Source of the DNA: Lachnospiraceae bacterium UBA3866
GTDB lineage: Bacteria > Bacillota > Clostridia > Lachnospirales > Lachnospiraceae
Reading direction: 5' to 3'
Assembly (NCBI GenBank): GCA_002392345.1
Contig: DGGU01000025.1
Span: 1 to 18,450 of the forward strand
DNA length: 18,450 nucleotides
The position numbers and the translations under genes are program-made. The notes under the pieces are model-generated. The model worked only from the letters and a program-made list of their open reading frames with translations, was not told where the DNA came from and ran no database searches. Positions 8,825 to 15,745 of the stretch are shown here, piece by piece. Every line of letters starts with the position of its first letter. Position 1 is the first letter of the stretch.

Positions 8825-9508
8825 TTATCTGATTAATCCTATACGATTTAATGGCCAATATATAAGATAAGCCTTAGCTTCTATGTCTTTCATATTCACA
8901 AATGGATTTGCCCAAAATCTTGCATCTTCAGAATTATTCCTATTGTCTCCAAGCAGATAATAACAATCATCTGGCACTACCACATCTATCGGTTTATAAA
9001 AGCCATTGACAATCATTGGCTCATTGAGATAGTCTTCCTCATACTTCTCGCCATTAATATACACATGACCACATGGCACCTGAAAACTAGCATCCTCAAA
9101 AAGAGTTGACCTAAAGAGTTCTGTATCAGCAACATAGTCTTCCTTAATCTCAATGTGATCACCAGGTAGTCCTATAACTCTTTTTATAAAATGAACCTTC
9201 TTATTGTGATTATTCTCAGTATTGCAATAAGGGCAGATATTTGTATCGCTTTTTTGATACATCCTTCCACAATTCTTACACTCATATCCATAATCAAATA
9301 TAACAACATCACCTCTTTTAGGCTTTGAAAATGCATAGGTAAGTCTAAAACCAAAAAGTCTACTTCCCACAGGGAGATTGGACTCCATAGATGGTGTTGG
9401 AATATAAGAATTAGTGATTATAACATTGTTTATAAAAAATGCTACAACAAAAGCAATGGCAAGTATCCTTGCCCATTCAATCAATTCATTAAGTAATGAC
9501 TTATTCAT
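8825..9508 (-). CDS. lepB: Signal peptidase I with zinc-ribbon insertion
   Basis: A 227-residue type I signal peptidase. One N-terminal membrane segment (about 12-32) is followed by the catalytic Ser40 in YIPTPSMESNLPVGSR, Lys109 in HFIKRVIGLPGD, and box E LLGDNRNNSEDARFW (185-199). It cleaves signal peptides of exported proteins at the outer membrane face. Between GDVVIFDY and the Lys box there is an insert of about 30 residues with C77-x2-C80-x11-C92-x2-C95, a zinc-ribbon pattern not usual in the family. An in-frame ATG at 9571 exists but lies inside the terminator of the ferredoxin gene, so I start at 9508. No Shine-Dalgarno sequence is visible there; a promoter lies immediately upstream. 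It heads the ten-gene run. Confidence 0.92.
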   Translation of the reverse strand: MNKSLLNELIEWARILAIAFVVAFFINNVIITNSYIPTPSMESNLPVGSRLFGFRLTYAFSKPKRGDVVIFDYGYECKNCGRMYQKSDTNICPYCNTENNHNKKVHFIKRVIGLPGDHIEIKEDYVADTELFRSTLFEDASFQVPCGHVYINGEKYEEDYLNEPMIVNGFYKPIDVVVPDDCYYLLGDNRNNSEDARFWANPFVNMKDIEAKAYLIYWPLNRIGLIR

Positions 9509-9516
9509 ATATCCAT

Positions 9517-9545
9517 ATTTTATCAAAAAAGCCAAAATAAGTAAA
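9517..9545 (-). promoter_or_regulatory. Putative sigma-A-type promoter of lepB, almost touching the start codon
   Basis: On the minus strand, TTTACT (9540-9545) is separated by 17 bases from TAAAAT (9517-9522), which matches 5 of 6 positions of the -10 consensus. Only 8 bases separate the -10 box from the ATG at 9508, so transcription would begin within a base or two of the start codon. The -35 box directly abuts the T-tract of the upstream terminator. Inferred from sequence only. Confidence 0.5.
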
Positions 9546-9546
9546 G

Positions 9547-9581
9547 AAAAAAGCCTTGAGAGTAATCTCAAGGCTTTTTTT
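9547..9581 (-). terminator. Rho-independent terminator after the ferredoxin gene
   Basis: An 11-base-pair perfect stem (arms 9551-9561 and 9566-9576) with a 4-base loop is flanked by A and T runs on both sides. On the minus strand it gives a stem ending in TTTT. It begins 4 bases after the ferredoxin stop and separates the mecA operon from lepB. The flanking runs could also work weakly on the plus strand, where no gene is seen. Confidence 0.9.
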
Positions 9582-9584
9582 CAC

Positions 9585-9755
9585 TTATTCTGGTTTAATA
9601 GCTCCTGTTGGACATGCACCTTCACATGCACCGCAATCTACACAAGCGCTTGCATCTACTTCGTACTTCTTATCTCCCTCAGAGATACATCCAACTGGAC
9701 AAGTCCCTGCACATGCACCACATTTGATGCATTCATCTGATACTTTGTGTGCCAT
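9585..9755 (-). CDS. 2[4Fe-4S] ferredoxin
   Basis: A 56-residue protein beginning MAHKVSDECIKCGACAGTCP and ending CVDCGACEGACPTGAIKPE. It has two CxxCxxCxxxCP cluster motifs (Cys9, 12, 15, 19 and Cys38, 41, 44, 48), the classic clostridial ferredoxin layout. It carries electrons at low potential in the cytoplasm of anaerobes. Cys23, just after the first motif, is an additional cysteine not needed for either cluster. The ATG is preceded by AAGGAGGAAAAGTT, a strong ribosome binding site. It lies 24 bases after the CxGC protein gene and is followed at once by a terminator, so it is the last gene of the mecA transcript. Confidence 0.96.
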   Translation of the reverse strand: MAHKVSDECIKCGACAGTCPVGCISEGDKKYEVDASACVDCGACEGACPTGAIKPE

Positions 9756-9779
9756 AACTTTTCCTCCTTAAAATATATA

Positions 9780-9983
9780 CTATGCTGCTATAGCTGAATT
9801 AATCTTATTAACTACTGCATCACAGTCTAGACCATGCACCATACAAGCTTCTTCAAGAGATTCCATCTGTGATGATGGACAGCCTACGCAGTGCATACCC
9901 TCTGCCATCAAAATCTCTGCTATAGTATCTGCTTTATCGCTATCAAGTATCTCTCCCATAAGCATATCTTTTGTAATAGCCAT
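9780..9983 (-). CDS. Small CxGC-motif protein, DUF1858 / hybrid-cluster-associated redox disulfide type
   Basis: A 67-residue acidic protein, MAITKDMLMGEILDSDK onwards. The core AEILMAEGMHCVGCPSSQMESLEEACMVHGLD carries the CVGC pair (Cys32 and Cys35) and the leucine/alanine pattern of DUF1858 domains, which are often linked to redox proteins and hybrid cluster proteins. The paired cysteines suggest a redox-active disulfide or metal contact, but the function of the family is not settled. AAAGGAG lies upstream of the ATG. It sits 14 bases after mecA and 24 bases before a ferredoxin gene, so all three are probably co-transcribed. Confidence 0.85.
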   Translation of the reverse strand: MAITKDMLMGEILDSDKADTIAEILMAEGMHCVGCPSSQMESLEEACMVHGLDCDAVVNKINSAIAA

Positions 9984-9997
9984 ATATGTACTCCTTT

Positions 9998-10729
9998 CTA
10001 TAACATACTTAATTTCATAAGTGCTTTTTCTTTAATGATTATCTTATAGTGTTCATCATAATAAGCTTTATTGATACCAATATTGCCTTCCATCTTCTTA
10101 CCATACTCAGCTAAGGTGTTGCATACTTTATTGAAATCTGATAATTCATCTTTCGATACACCACTTTTTATACTGATGACAAGGAAATACTTATTATTCT
10201 TCTCATCCTTATAGAATACGCTTTCATAGTCTTTGTTAGATACATTCTTAGTTGCATCACTTGCCTTATCTATCTCATCGAATTCAAATATACAAACTAT
10301 ATCTTTGTCACTACGGATCTCAAGTTTATTGAGATTATCGGTTGAATTGAGATTATTGCCACTTCCACCTTTAAGTGCATCTTCAAACTTATCAATAGTT
10401 GACTCAAGCAGTTGCATAATTGCAAATGGCACGAAATCATTCTTCGTAGGCGTGAATCTTGAAAATCTTGAATCAAGTTCATCAGGATTATACACCTTTG
10501 TTATGATGAGTTTGATATTGCCATCTCTAAGAGGCACTGCCTCGACTGCTATAGGTGAATCTATATTAAAATCCAATTCGTTCTTGGCAATTTTAGCAAG
10601 TTCTACTAGAAGTTCCTTTGATTTCTCAGAGCCATAGGTAAGGTCTGTGAGTTTCAGGTTTCTATCTTTAAGCTCACTACTATCCATAGTGAGCGCTATA
10701 GAATTTTCATTAATTCTCTCAATTTTCAT
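9998..10729 (-). CDS. mecA: Adaptor protein MecA
   Basis: A 243-residue protein whose start MKIERINENSIALTMDSSEL, followed by a DRNLKLTDL segment, matches the N-terminal substrate-binding domain of MecA. A polar linker near 120-140 leads to a C-terminal region (about 145-243) that corresponds to the ClpC-binding domain. MecA delivers substrates to the ClpCP protease and, in Bacillus, keeps the competence regulator ComK low. Here no competence gene is near. The family assignment rests mainly on the N-terminal block, and the C-terminal half is divergent. No ribosome binding site precedes the ATG; a promoter ends 8 bases upstream. It probably forms an operon with the CxGC protein and ferredoxin. 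Confidence 0.85.
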   Translation of the reverse strand: MKIERINENSIALTMDSSELKDRNLKLTDLTYGSEKSKELLVELAKIAKNELDFNIDSPIAVEAVPLRDGNIKLIITKVYNPDELDSRFSRFTPTKNDFVPFAIMQLLESTIDKFEDALKGGSGNNLNSTDNLNKLEIRSDKDIVCIFEFDEIDKASDATKNVSNKDYESVFYKDEKNNKYFLVISIKSGVSKDELSDFNKVCNTLAEYGKKMEGNIGINKAYYDEHYKIIIKEKALMKLSML

Positions 10730-10737
10730 ATAAATCT

Positions 10738-10766
10738 AATATACTATAAAATGACACTTTTTTCAA
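10738..10766 (-). promoter_or_regulatory. Putative sigma-A-type promoter of mecA, almost touching the start codon
   Basis: On the minus strand, TTGAAA (10761-10766) is followed after exactly 17 bases by TATATT (10738-10743), 5 of 6 matches to the -10 consensus. Eight bases separate the -10 box from the ATG at 10729, so the predicted start of transcription falls about 1-3 bases before the codon. The rest of the interval up to the lipoprotein stop (10767-10820) holds no hairpin with a T-tract that I can see. Confidence 0.55.
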
Positions 10767-10820
10767 GTCGTATAAATCCGCTATTTAATTATGTTTTCAC
10801 CTATATCTAGCCCACTAATA

Positions 10821-12479
10821 CTAATTTTCAATATCCAAAAGCAAGTTTATATCAATCCATATAAGTGGTCTAAATCCAAGCTTTAGATTTTGCTTCATAA
10901 CACTATCACCATTTATAGTGTATAAATCATATATAGCGCCTTTGAAATTAACATTATCACGAGCATACATAGCTGAGTTATATTTATACCCAGGCTCTTC
11001 GCCAGAGTAGCCTTCATTTCTTAGCCAAAAATCAGAAGAATATGACATATCACTTTTGTTATTCTCATGTTCAAATTTTGATTTTGCATATGCTGTAGGG
11101 CTTGTCATTAATTTTTGGCTTTTTGGCTTATTATAATCATATCGCCCATCTTTGATACACTCATCATAATCTATATCAAAATACTTCATACACTCATCAA
11201 AGCCTATGATAAAGACCTTATCCACAGTTTCACTTTCTTCTATAGAATTATATACTGGGTTATCATAAGTTTTTAATTTTGTTGGTAATATAAGGACTTT
11301 TTCTCTCTCATCAAAGACTTCATTATAAAACTCATTATTAGCATATGCACGGAGACTTGAGTTAAACCATGTGACTCTTTTATCGTAGACATTGCTATAT
11401 TCTACTTCATCTAAAATATATCTACTCATAAGTAACATCTTGTCGTCATCTTTCTCAAGTACAATCCATTCTATCTTCTCCTTCCCATTAGTCCTATCGT
11501 TATCTTGTTCAAACCTTCCAAGTGTCACTATATCAAAATCACTTTCACCTTCTTTGTAGACAATAACATCATCTATTTGTTTCTTTATAGAAATTACCGG
11601 CCTTATACCTCTATTATAATACTGTGCTGACTCTTTATCGTCTCCATCTTCAACACTTTTATGCACATAATACGGAAAACCTCTATTGGCAAGATGGCCA
11701 TCTTTAGAAACCATAAGTGCAAGATACTCATAGTCATTGATAGTAACTACATTTTCTGGTGACCTAACCCAGTATTCAGCGTATGAATTAAACTTCGGAT
11801 CATAATCTCGTTCTTTATTCCATATTGCAAAATCCTTATCGATCGGATTCTTATCAAGAGACTCTGAAGCGAATTTCGTATAAGAAGCAATATATCTTTC
11901 ATTCATGCCATTAAACTCATAACCAAGATATTTTCTTATCTCATCTTTAGATAATATGTATACCCTATCTTTGGTATCAGACCCCATCTCAAAAGGTTCA
12001 TTAGAATTATTTATACCATATACTTTGCCGTTTTTCACTTCAGATATAGATAGTCTTTCTTTTTCCAATTCATCAAATGCTATATTATAAAAATCTTCGT
12101 TCAACCATTTTCTTATATATGATTTTTCCCAGTTATATGCACCTTTATCATCATCTACTTCTATATCAACTTCATATGGTTTTACATCAAGAATGTATTT
12201 ACTCAAAAGTAATACGCTGTCATTCTCATTATCTATAACTATCCATTCTATATCTTCTAAGCCATTATCATAATTTCCATCCTGCTCATATCTTCCAAAT
12301 CTAATCTCATCAAAAAGTGCTGACTTTCCTACAGCATCAAGATATTCCTTTTTGCTTTCATTATCATCATCACTTAAATTACTTTCGCTAGTTTTACAAG
12401 ATACTAGACTTATAAGCAATAAAAAAGATAGCACCATGGCTATACATTTTATAAATGATAATTTACTTTGATTTTTCAT
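10821..12479 (-). CDS. Lipoprotein with two DUF6273-like repeats
   Basis: A 552-residue predicted lipoprotein with signal peptide and lipobox SLVSC (Cys28), then an acidic Ser/Asp-rich linker. Two related modules follow. Repeat 1 (about 59-299) opens with RFGRYEQDGNYDNG and IEWIVIDNEN and holds LLSKYILD, RKWLNEDFYNIAFDE, YWVRSP and NRGIRPVISI. Repeat 2 (about 317-543) opens with TLGRFEQDNDRTNG and IEWIVLEKDD and holds LLMSRYILD, RAYANNEFYNEVFDE, FWLRNEG and LGFRPLIWI. The pattern matches DUF6273 domains of clostridial surface proteins, whose function is unknown. Repeat 2 is less conserved (for example RAYANN for RKWLNE). The ATG overlaps the copA 3' end by 17 bases, which suggests coupling, but no metal-binding motif is visible. 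No terminator is apparent after it. Confidence 0.85.
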   Translation of the reverse strand: MKNQSKLSFIKCIAMVLSFLLLISLVSCKTSESNLSDDDNESKKEYLDAVGKSALFDEIRFGRYEQDGNYDNGLEDIEWIVIDNENDSVLLLSKYILDVKPYEVDIEVDDDKGAYNWEKSYIRKWLNEDFYNIAFDELEKERLSISEVKNGKVYGINNSNEPFEMGSDTKDRVYILSKDEIRKYLGYEFNGMNERYIASYTKFASESLDKNPIDKDFAIWNKERDYDPKFNSYAEYWVRSPENVVTINDYEYLALMVSKDGHLANRGFPYYVHKSVEDGDDKESAQYYNRGIRPVISIKKQIDDVIVYKEGESDFDIVTLGRFEQDNDRTNGKEKIEWIVLEKDDDKMLLMSRYILDEVEYSNVYDKRVTWFNSSLRAYANNEFYNEVFDEREKVLILPTKLKTYDNPVYNSIEESETVDKVFIIGFDECMKYFDIDYDECIKDGRYDYNKPKSQKLMTSPTAYAKSKFEHENNKSDMSYSSDFWLRNEGYSGEEPGYKYNSAMYARDNVNFKGAIYDLYTINGDSVMKQNLKLGFRPLIWIDINLLLDIEN

Positions 12480-14748
12480 TTTTATTCACTTTAAATGCAT
12501 TGAGTCTAAGTGCATTCATACAAACTGTAAAACTTGATAGACTCATAGCGGCAGCACCAATCATAGGATTCATCTTGTATGGAAATGCACCTGCTGCAAG
12601 CGGTATACATATAACATTGTAAAAAAATGCCCAGAATAGATTCTCATAGATGTTTTTAAGCGTTGCTTTGCCAAGTCTAATTGCATTAACTACATCCACT
12701 AGGCTATTATTCATAAGAACTATATCTGCACTATCTATCGCTACATCTGTACCAGCTCCAATAGCAATTCCTACATCAGCACGAGTTAAAGCTGGTGCAT
12801 CATTTATGCCATCACCAACCATAGCGACTTTTGAGCCATCTTGCAGACTCTTTATGACACCTTCCTTGCCATCAGGCAGGACATTCGCTATAACTTTATC
12901 GATATTGGCCTTTTTAGCAATATTTTCCGCTGTTCTTTCATTGTCTCCTGTAAGCAAAACTATATTCATGTTAAGTTTTTTAAGAGCCATCACTGCATAA
13001 GGTGAATCTTCCTTTATAACATCAGCAACGGCAATTATGCCAAGAAGCTTTCCTCCACTTTCAAATAATAGCGGAGTTTTGCCTTCACTTGTGTATTCAT
13101 CAATCTTTTTATTTACAGCATCGTCTAATGCCACTATCGTAGATATATAAGTACTGCTACCAGCATGAGATAACTTATCATCAATCGTCGCAACTATGCC
13201 ATTGCCTGGAAGTATTTTAAAATCTTTGATATTTGAATCATTTGTTACTATGTTTTCTTTTGAATTATTCTTTTCTAAAGCATAATTAACTATAGCCTTA
13301 GCAAGAGGATGTTCAGAGTTTTTCTCTAACCGGTATGCTATATCTATCAGAACATCACTACTGCTAACCTTAGTATTGTAGATATCTGTAACTTTAGGTT
13401 CACCCTTAGTTATAGTCCCTGTCTTATCAAGCGCTATAGTATTAACTCTACCAGCAGTCTCAAGTGCTTCACTCGTTTTAAATAATATACCATTCTTCGC
13501 ACCGACACCGCTACCTACCATTATAGCAACTGGGGTTGCAAGGCCTAAAGCACATGGACATGATATAACAAGTACTGAGATACCTCTCTCTACAGCAAAA
13601 CTCATATCCGCTCCATTCATAATCCATATGGCAGTTACCGCGATTGCTATGATAATGACAACTGGCACAAATATACTTGATACTTTGTCAGCTATACGAG
13701 CAATAGGTGCCTTAGTTGCTGCTGCATCAGAGACCATAGTTATAATCTTGCTAAGTGTAGTATCTTCCCCCACATGAGTCGCTTTACATATAAGAACACT
13801 GTTTTGGTTGATTGTGGCAGACTTTACTGTGTCGCCTTCTTTTCTATCTACAGGTATAGATTCGCCAGTTATTGCTGACTCATCTATAGCGCTTTCCCCA
13901 TCTATTATAATGCCATCGACTGGTATACTAGCGCCAGGCTTTACCTTAAATAAATCGCCAGCTCTAACACTCTCTATATCGACTTCCTTCTCAACGCCAT
14001 TTTTTATAAGAATTGCAGTCGTTGGTCTTAATTTCATAAGGGATTTTAAGGCAGATGTAGTCTTACCTTTGGACATCGCTTCAAGCATCTTTCCTACAGT
14101 TATAAGCGTTGGTATCATGGCAGCAGACTCAAAATATAATTCATTATAGTATATATGCCTAAGGTTCATATCGCCACTCGCAACCATACCACACATCTTA
14201 TATACTACATATATACTCCAAAAGAATGATACTGACGACCCAAGCGCTACAAGAGTATCCATATTAGGAGCACCATGAATAGTGCTTTTAAAGCCGCTCA
14301 CAAAAAACTTACTATTAATGAGCATAACGATGAGTGCAAGGATCATCTGAGTTAGGGCCAAAGCTATGTAATTATTATCAAAATAATGTGGAAGCGGAAG
14401 CGAAAGCATGTTGTGCCCCATGCTTACATACATTAGAATCAAAAGAAATATGATAGAATATATAAGTCGTTTTTTTAGCTTTGGAGTCTCTCTATCTTTA
14501 ATAATATCCTCTTCATAATTATGAGATTTTTTTCTTATATCGCTATCAGTTCCTGACACATAAGCATTATATCCAGCATCAATTACTGCTTTAATAATTG
14601 CATCATCAGTGGCGTTTCCCTCTACTCCCATAGAATTAGTAAGCAAACTAACAGAGCATGATGTAACTCCGTCAACATTACTTACTGCTTTTTCTACACG
14701 AGCTTGGCATGCTGCACAGCTCATACCTTCTACCAAGAATTTTCTCAA
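12463..14748 (-). CDS. copA: Cu(I)-translocating P1B-type ATPase CopA
   Basis: A 761-residue pump counted from a TTG start (MRKFLVEGMSCAAC). One N-terminal heavy-metal domain has GMSCAAC (Cys11, Cys14). Eight membrane segments, actuator TGES (294-297), CPC (397-399), the phosphorylation site DKTGT (Asp441), the HP locus (480-481) and GDGINDAP (645-652) follow. The late membrane motifs YN (710-711) and MSLSS (735-739) mark Cu(I) specificity. It exports copper from the cytoplasm. The frame is open up to an ATG at 14835, but that start lies inside rpsI and the extension would be read through the rpsI terminator. AGGGAG sits about 9 bases before the TTG. No CopY-type operator or convincing promoter is visible. 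Confidence 0.93.
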   Translation of the reverse strand: MRKFLVEGMSCAACQARVEKAVSNVDGVTSCSVSLLTNSMGVEGNATDDAIIKAVIDAGYNAYVSGTDSDIRKKSHNYEEDIIKDRETPKLKKRLIYSIIFLLILMYVSMGHNMLSLPLPHYFDNNYIALALTQMILALIVMLINSKFFVSGFKSTIHGAPNMDTLVALGSSVSFFWSIYVVYKMCGMVASGDMNLRHIYYNELYFESAAMIPTLITVGKMLEAMSKGKTTSALKSLMKLRPTTAILIKNGVEKEVDIESVRAGDLFKVKPGASIPVDGIIIDGESAIDESAITGESIPVDRKEGDTVKSATINQNSVLICKATHVGEDTTLSKIITMVSDAAATKAPIARIADKVSSIFVPVVIIIAIAVTAIWIMNGADMSFAVERGISVLVISCPCALGLATPVAIMVGSGVGAKNGILFKTSEALETAGRVNTIALDKTGTITKGEPKVTDIYNTKVSSSDVLIDIAYRLEKNSEHPLAKAIVNYALEKNNSKENIVTNDSNIKDFKILPGNGIVATIDDKLSHAGSSTYISTIVALDDAVNKKIDEYTSEGKTPLLFESGGKLLGIIAVADVIKEDSPYAVMALKKLNMNIVLLTGDNERTAENIAKKANIDKVIANVLPDGKEGVIKSLQDGSKVAMVGDGINDAPALTRADVGIAIGAGTDVAIDSADIVLMNNSLVDVVNAIRLGKATLKNIYENLFWAFFYNVICIPLAAGAFPYKMNPMIGAAAMSLSSFTVCMNALRLNAFKVNKNEKSK

Positions 14749-14769
14749 AGATGATATCTCCCTTATAGT

Positions 14770-14800
14770 AAAAAAGCACTCGGAATTTACGAGTGCTTTT
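14770..14800 (-). terminator. Rho-independent terminator after rpsI
   Basis: A stem of 11 base pairs (arms 14772-14782 and 14790-14800, core GCACTCG / CGAGTGC) with a 7-base loop ends in six T residues on the minus strand. It closes the rplM-rpsI transcript and lies just before the copA ribosome binding site. Confidence 0.9.
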
Positions 14801-14809
14801 AAATGATAA

Positions 14810-15205
14810 TTATCTCTTACTAAATTGTGGTGCACGTCTTGCTGCTTTAAGACCGTATTTCTTTCTCTCTTTCATACGTGGATCACGAGTAAGATAACCT
14901 TCTTTCTTAAGTGCACTTCTATAGTCATCGTCAACTAATAGTAATGCTCTTGCGATGCCATGTCTTATAGCACCTGCTTGTCCTGATACACCACCACCAT
15001 ATACATTAACTAATACATCAAACTTTCCTTCTGTCTTAGTAGCTACAAACGGTTGGTTTATTATCTTCTTTAATGTCTCAAGTCCTATATAATCATCAAG
15101 TGATCTTTTATTGATTGTAATCTCGCCTTTGCCTGGATAGATATAGACTCTTGCTATAGATTTCTTTCTTCTACCAGTTCCATAATATCTTTCTTTCTTT
15201 GCCAT
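14810..15205 (-). CDS. rpsI: 30S ribosomal protein S9
   Basis: A 131-residue protein starting MAKKERYYGTGRRKKSIARV and ending with the invariant ARRAPQFSKR tail that reaches the P-site tRNA in the small subunit. GGGVSGQAGAIRHGIARALL (71-90) is the S9 signature. The length is normal. AGGAGGTAACAT precedes the ATG. It follows rplM after 10 bases, the usual L13-S9 pair, and is closed by the terminator centred at 14786. Confidence 0.98.
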   Translation of the reverse strand: MAKKERYYGTGRRKKSIARVYIYPGKGEITINKRSLDDYIGLETLKKIINQPFVATKTEGKFDVLVNVYGGGVSGQAGAIRHGIARALLLVDDDYRSALKKEGYLTRDPRMKERKKYGLKAARRAPQFSKR

Positions 15206-15215
15206 ATGTTACCTC

Positions 15216-15644
15216 CTAGACCTTAAGTGCTTCTGGCTTCTGAGCCATGTGTTTGTGTTCTGGTCCCGCATAAACAAATAATTTCTTATACATACTTCTT
15301 CCAAGAGGACCTTTTGGTAACATACCTTTGATAGCATACTCTACAACTCTCTCTGGGAATTTGTTTTTAAGTTCGCGAAGAGTTATGTATCTTCCGCCAC
15401 CAATCCATCCTGTATGATGGAAATAGATTTTCTGGTCAAGTTTCTTTCCTGTAACTTTGACCTTCTCTGCATTGACAACAATTACATAATCACCCATATC
15501 TACATTAGGCATATAAGTTGTCTTGTGCTTTCCTTGTAAAATTTCTGCTACTTTAGTTGAGAGACGTCCAAGGACAACGCCATCGCAATCTACGACATAC
15601 CACTTCTTAGTGGCTAAGTCAGATGCTTTTGGTACAAAAGTCAT
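15216..15644 (-). CDS. rplM: 50S ribosomal protein L13
   Basis: A 142-residue protein, MTFVPKASDLATKKWYVVD onwards, with VLGRLSTKVAEILQGKHK, NVDMGDYVIVVNAEKV, YFHHTGWIGG and GMLPKGPLGRSMYKKL, all standard L13 features. It is an early assembly protein of the large subunit. The frame is open further upstream to an ATG at 15719, but the start at 15644 has AAGGAGG 8 bases upstream and gives the normal family length, so the 25 extra residues are not counted. It shares a promoter with rpsI. Confidence 0.97.
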   Translation of the reverse strand: MTFVPKASDLATKKWYVVDCDGVVLGRLSTKVAEILQGKHKTTYMPNVDMGDYVIVVNAEKVKVTGKKLDQKIYFHHTGWIGGGRYITLRELKNKFPERVVEYAIKGMLPKGPLGRSMYKKLFVYAGPEHKHMAQKPEALKV

Positions 15645-15667
15645 CGATTTTTCCTCCTTACTCTGGT

Positions 15668-15686
15668 GTGAAACTTTGTGCTTCAC
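15668..15686 (-). promoter_or_regulatory. Small hairpin in the rplM leader, possible L13 autoregulatory site
   Basis: The predicted leader of about 60 bases holds GTGAA (15682-15686) and TTCAC (15668-15672) around a 9-base loop, ending just before the ribosome binding site. L13 leaders that bind L13 are known in Firmicutes. I cannot confirm a match to that family from sequence alone. Confidence 0.25.
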
Positions 15687-15709
15687 TGTCATTTTCGGTG
15701 AGCCATATA

Positions 15710-15738
15710 ATAATATCAAAAATCGTTATAAAAATCAA
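15710..15738 (-). promoter_or_regulatory. Sigma-A-type promoter of rplM-rpsI
   Basis: On the minus strand, TTGATT (15733-15738) lies 17 bases from TATTAT (15710-15715), each close to consensus. Transcription would start near 15704 and give a leader of about 60 bases before rplM. The promoter begins 7 bases past the stop of the substrate-binding protein gene, for which I see no terminator. Confidence 0.7.
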
Positions 15739-15745
15739 GCCTATT

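Noticed and set aside
9509..9571. N-terminal extension of signal peptidase I from the ATG at 9571
   Set aside because: The first codons would be the terminator loop and stem of the ferredoxin gene; no ribosome binding site is seen there.
9414..9771. Plus-strand open frames across the ferredoxin and lepB start
   Set aside because: They are shadows of the ferredoxin and the terminator; their composition mirrors the Cys/Gly-rich minus-strand gene.
10767..10820. Possible terminator between the DUF6273-like lipoprotein gene and mecA
   Set aside because: No stem with a following T-run could be found; only a 3-base-pair CTA/TAG pairing is present.
14754..14790. Possible copA promoter with TATAAG as -10 box
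   Set aside because: The sequence 17 bases upstream (GTAAAT) is a poor -35 box and lies within the terminator hairpin.
14749..14835. N-terminal extension of CopA from the ATG at 14835
   Set aside because: It starts inside rpsI and is read through the rpsI terminator; homology to CopA begins at the TTG.
15645..15719. 25-residue extension of L13 from the ATG at 15719
   Set aside because: The ATG lies at or before the predicted transcription start, and the inner ATG has a strong ribosome binding site and gives the normal length.
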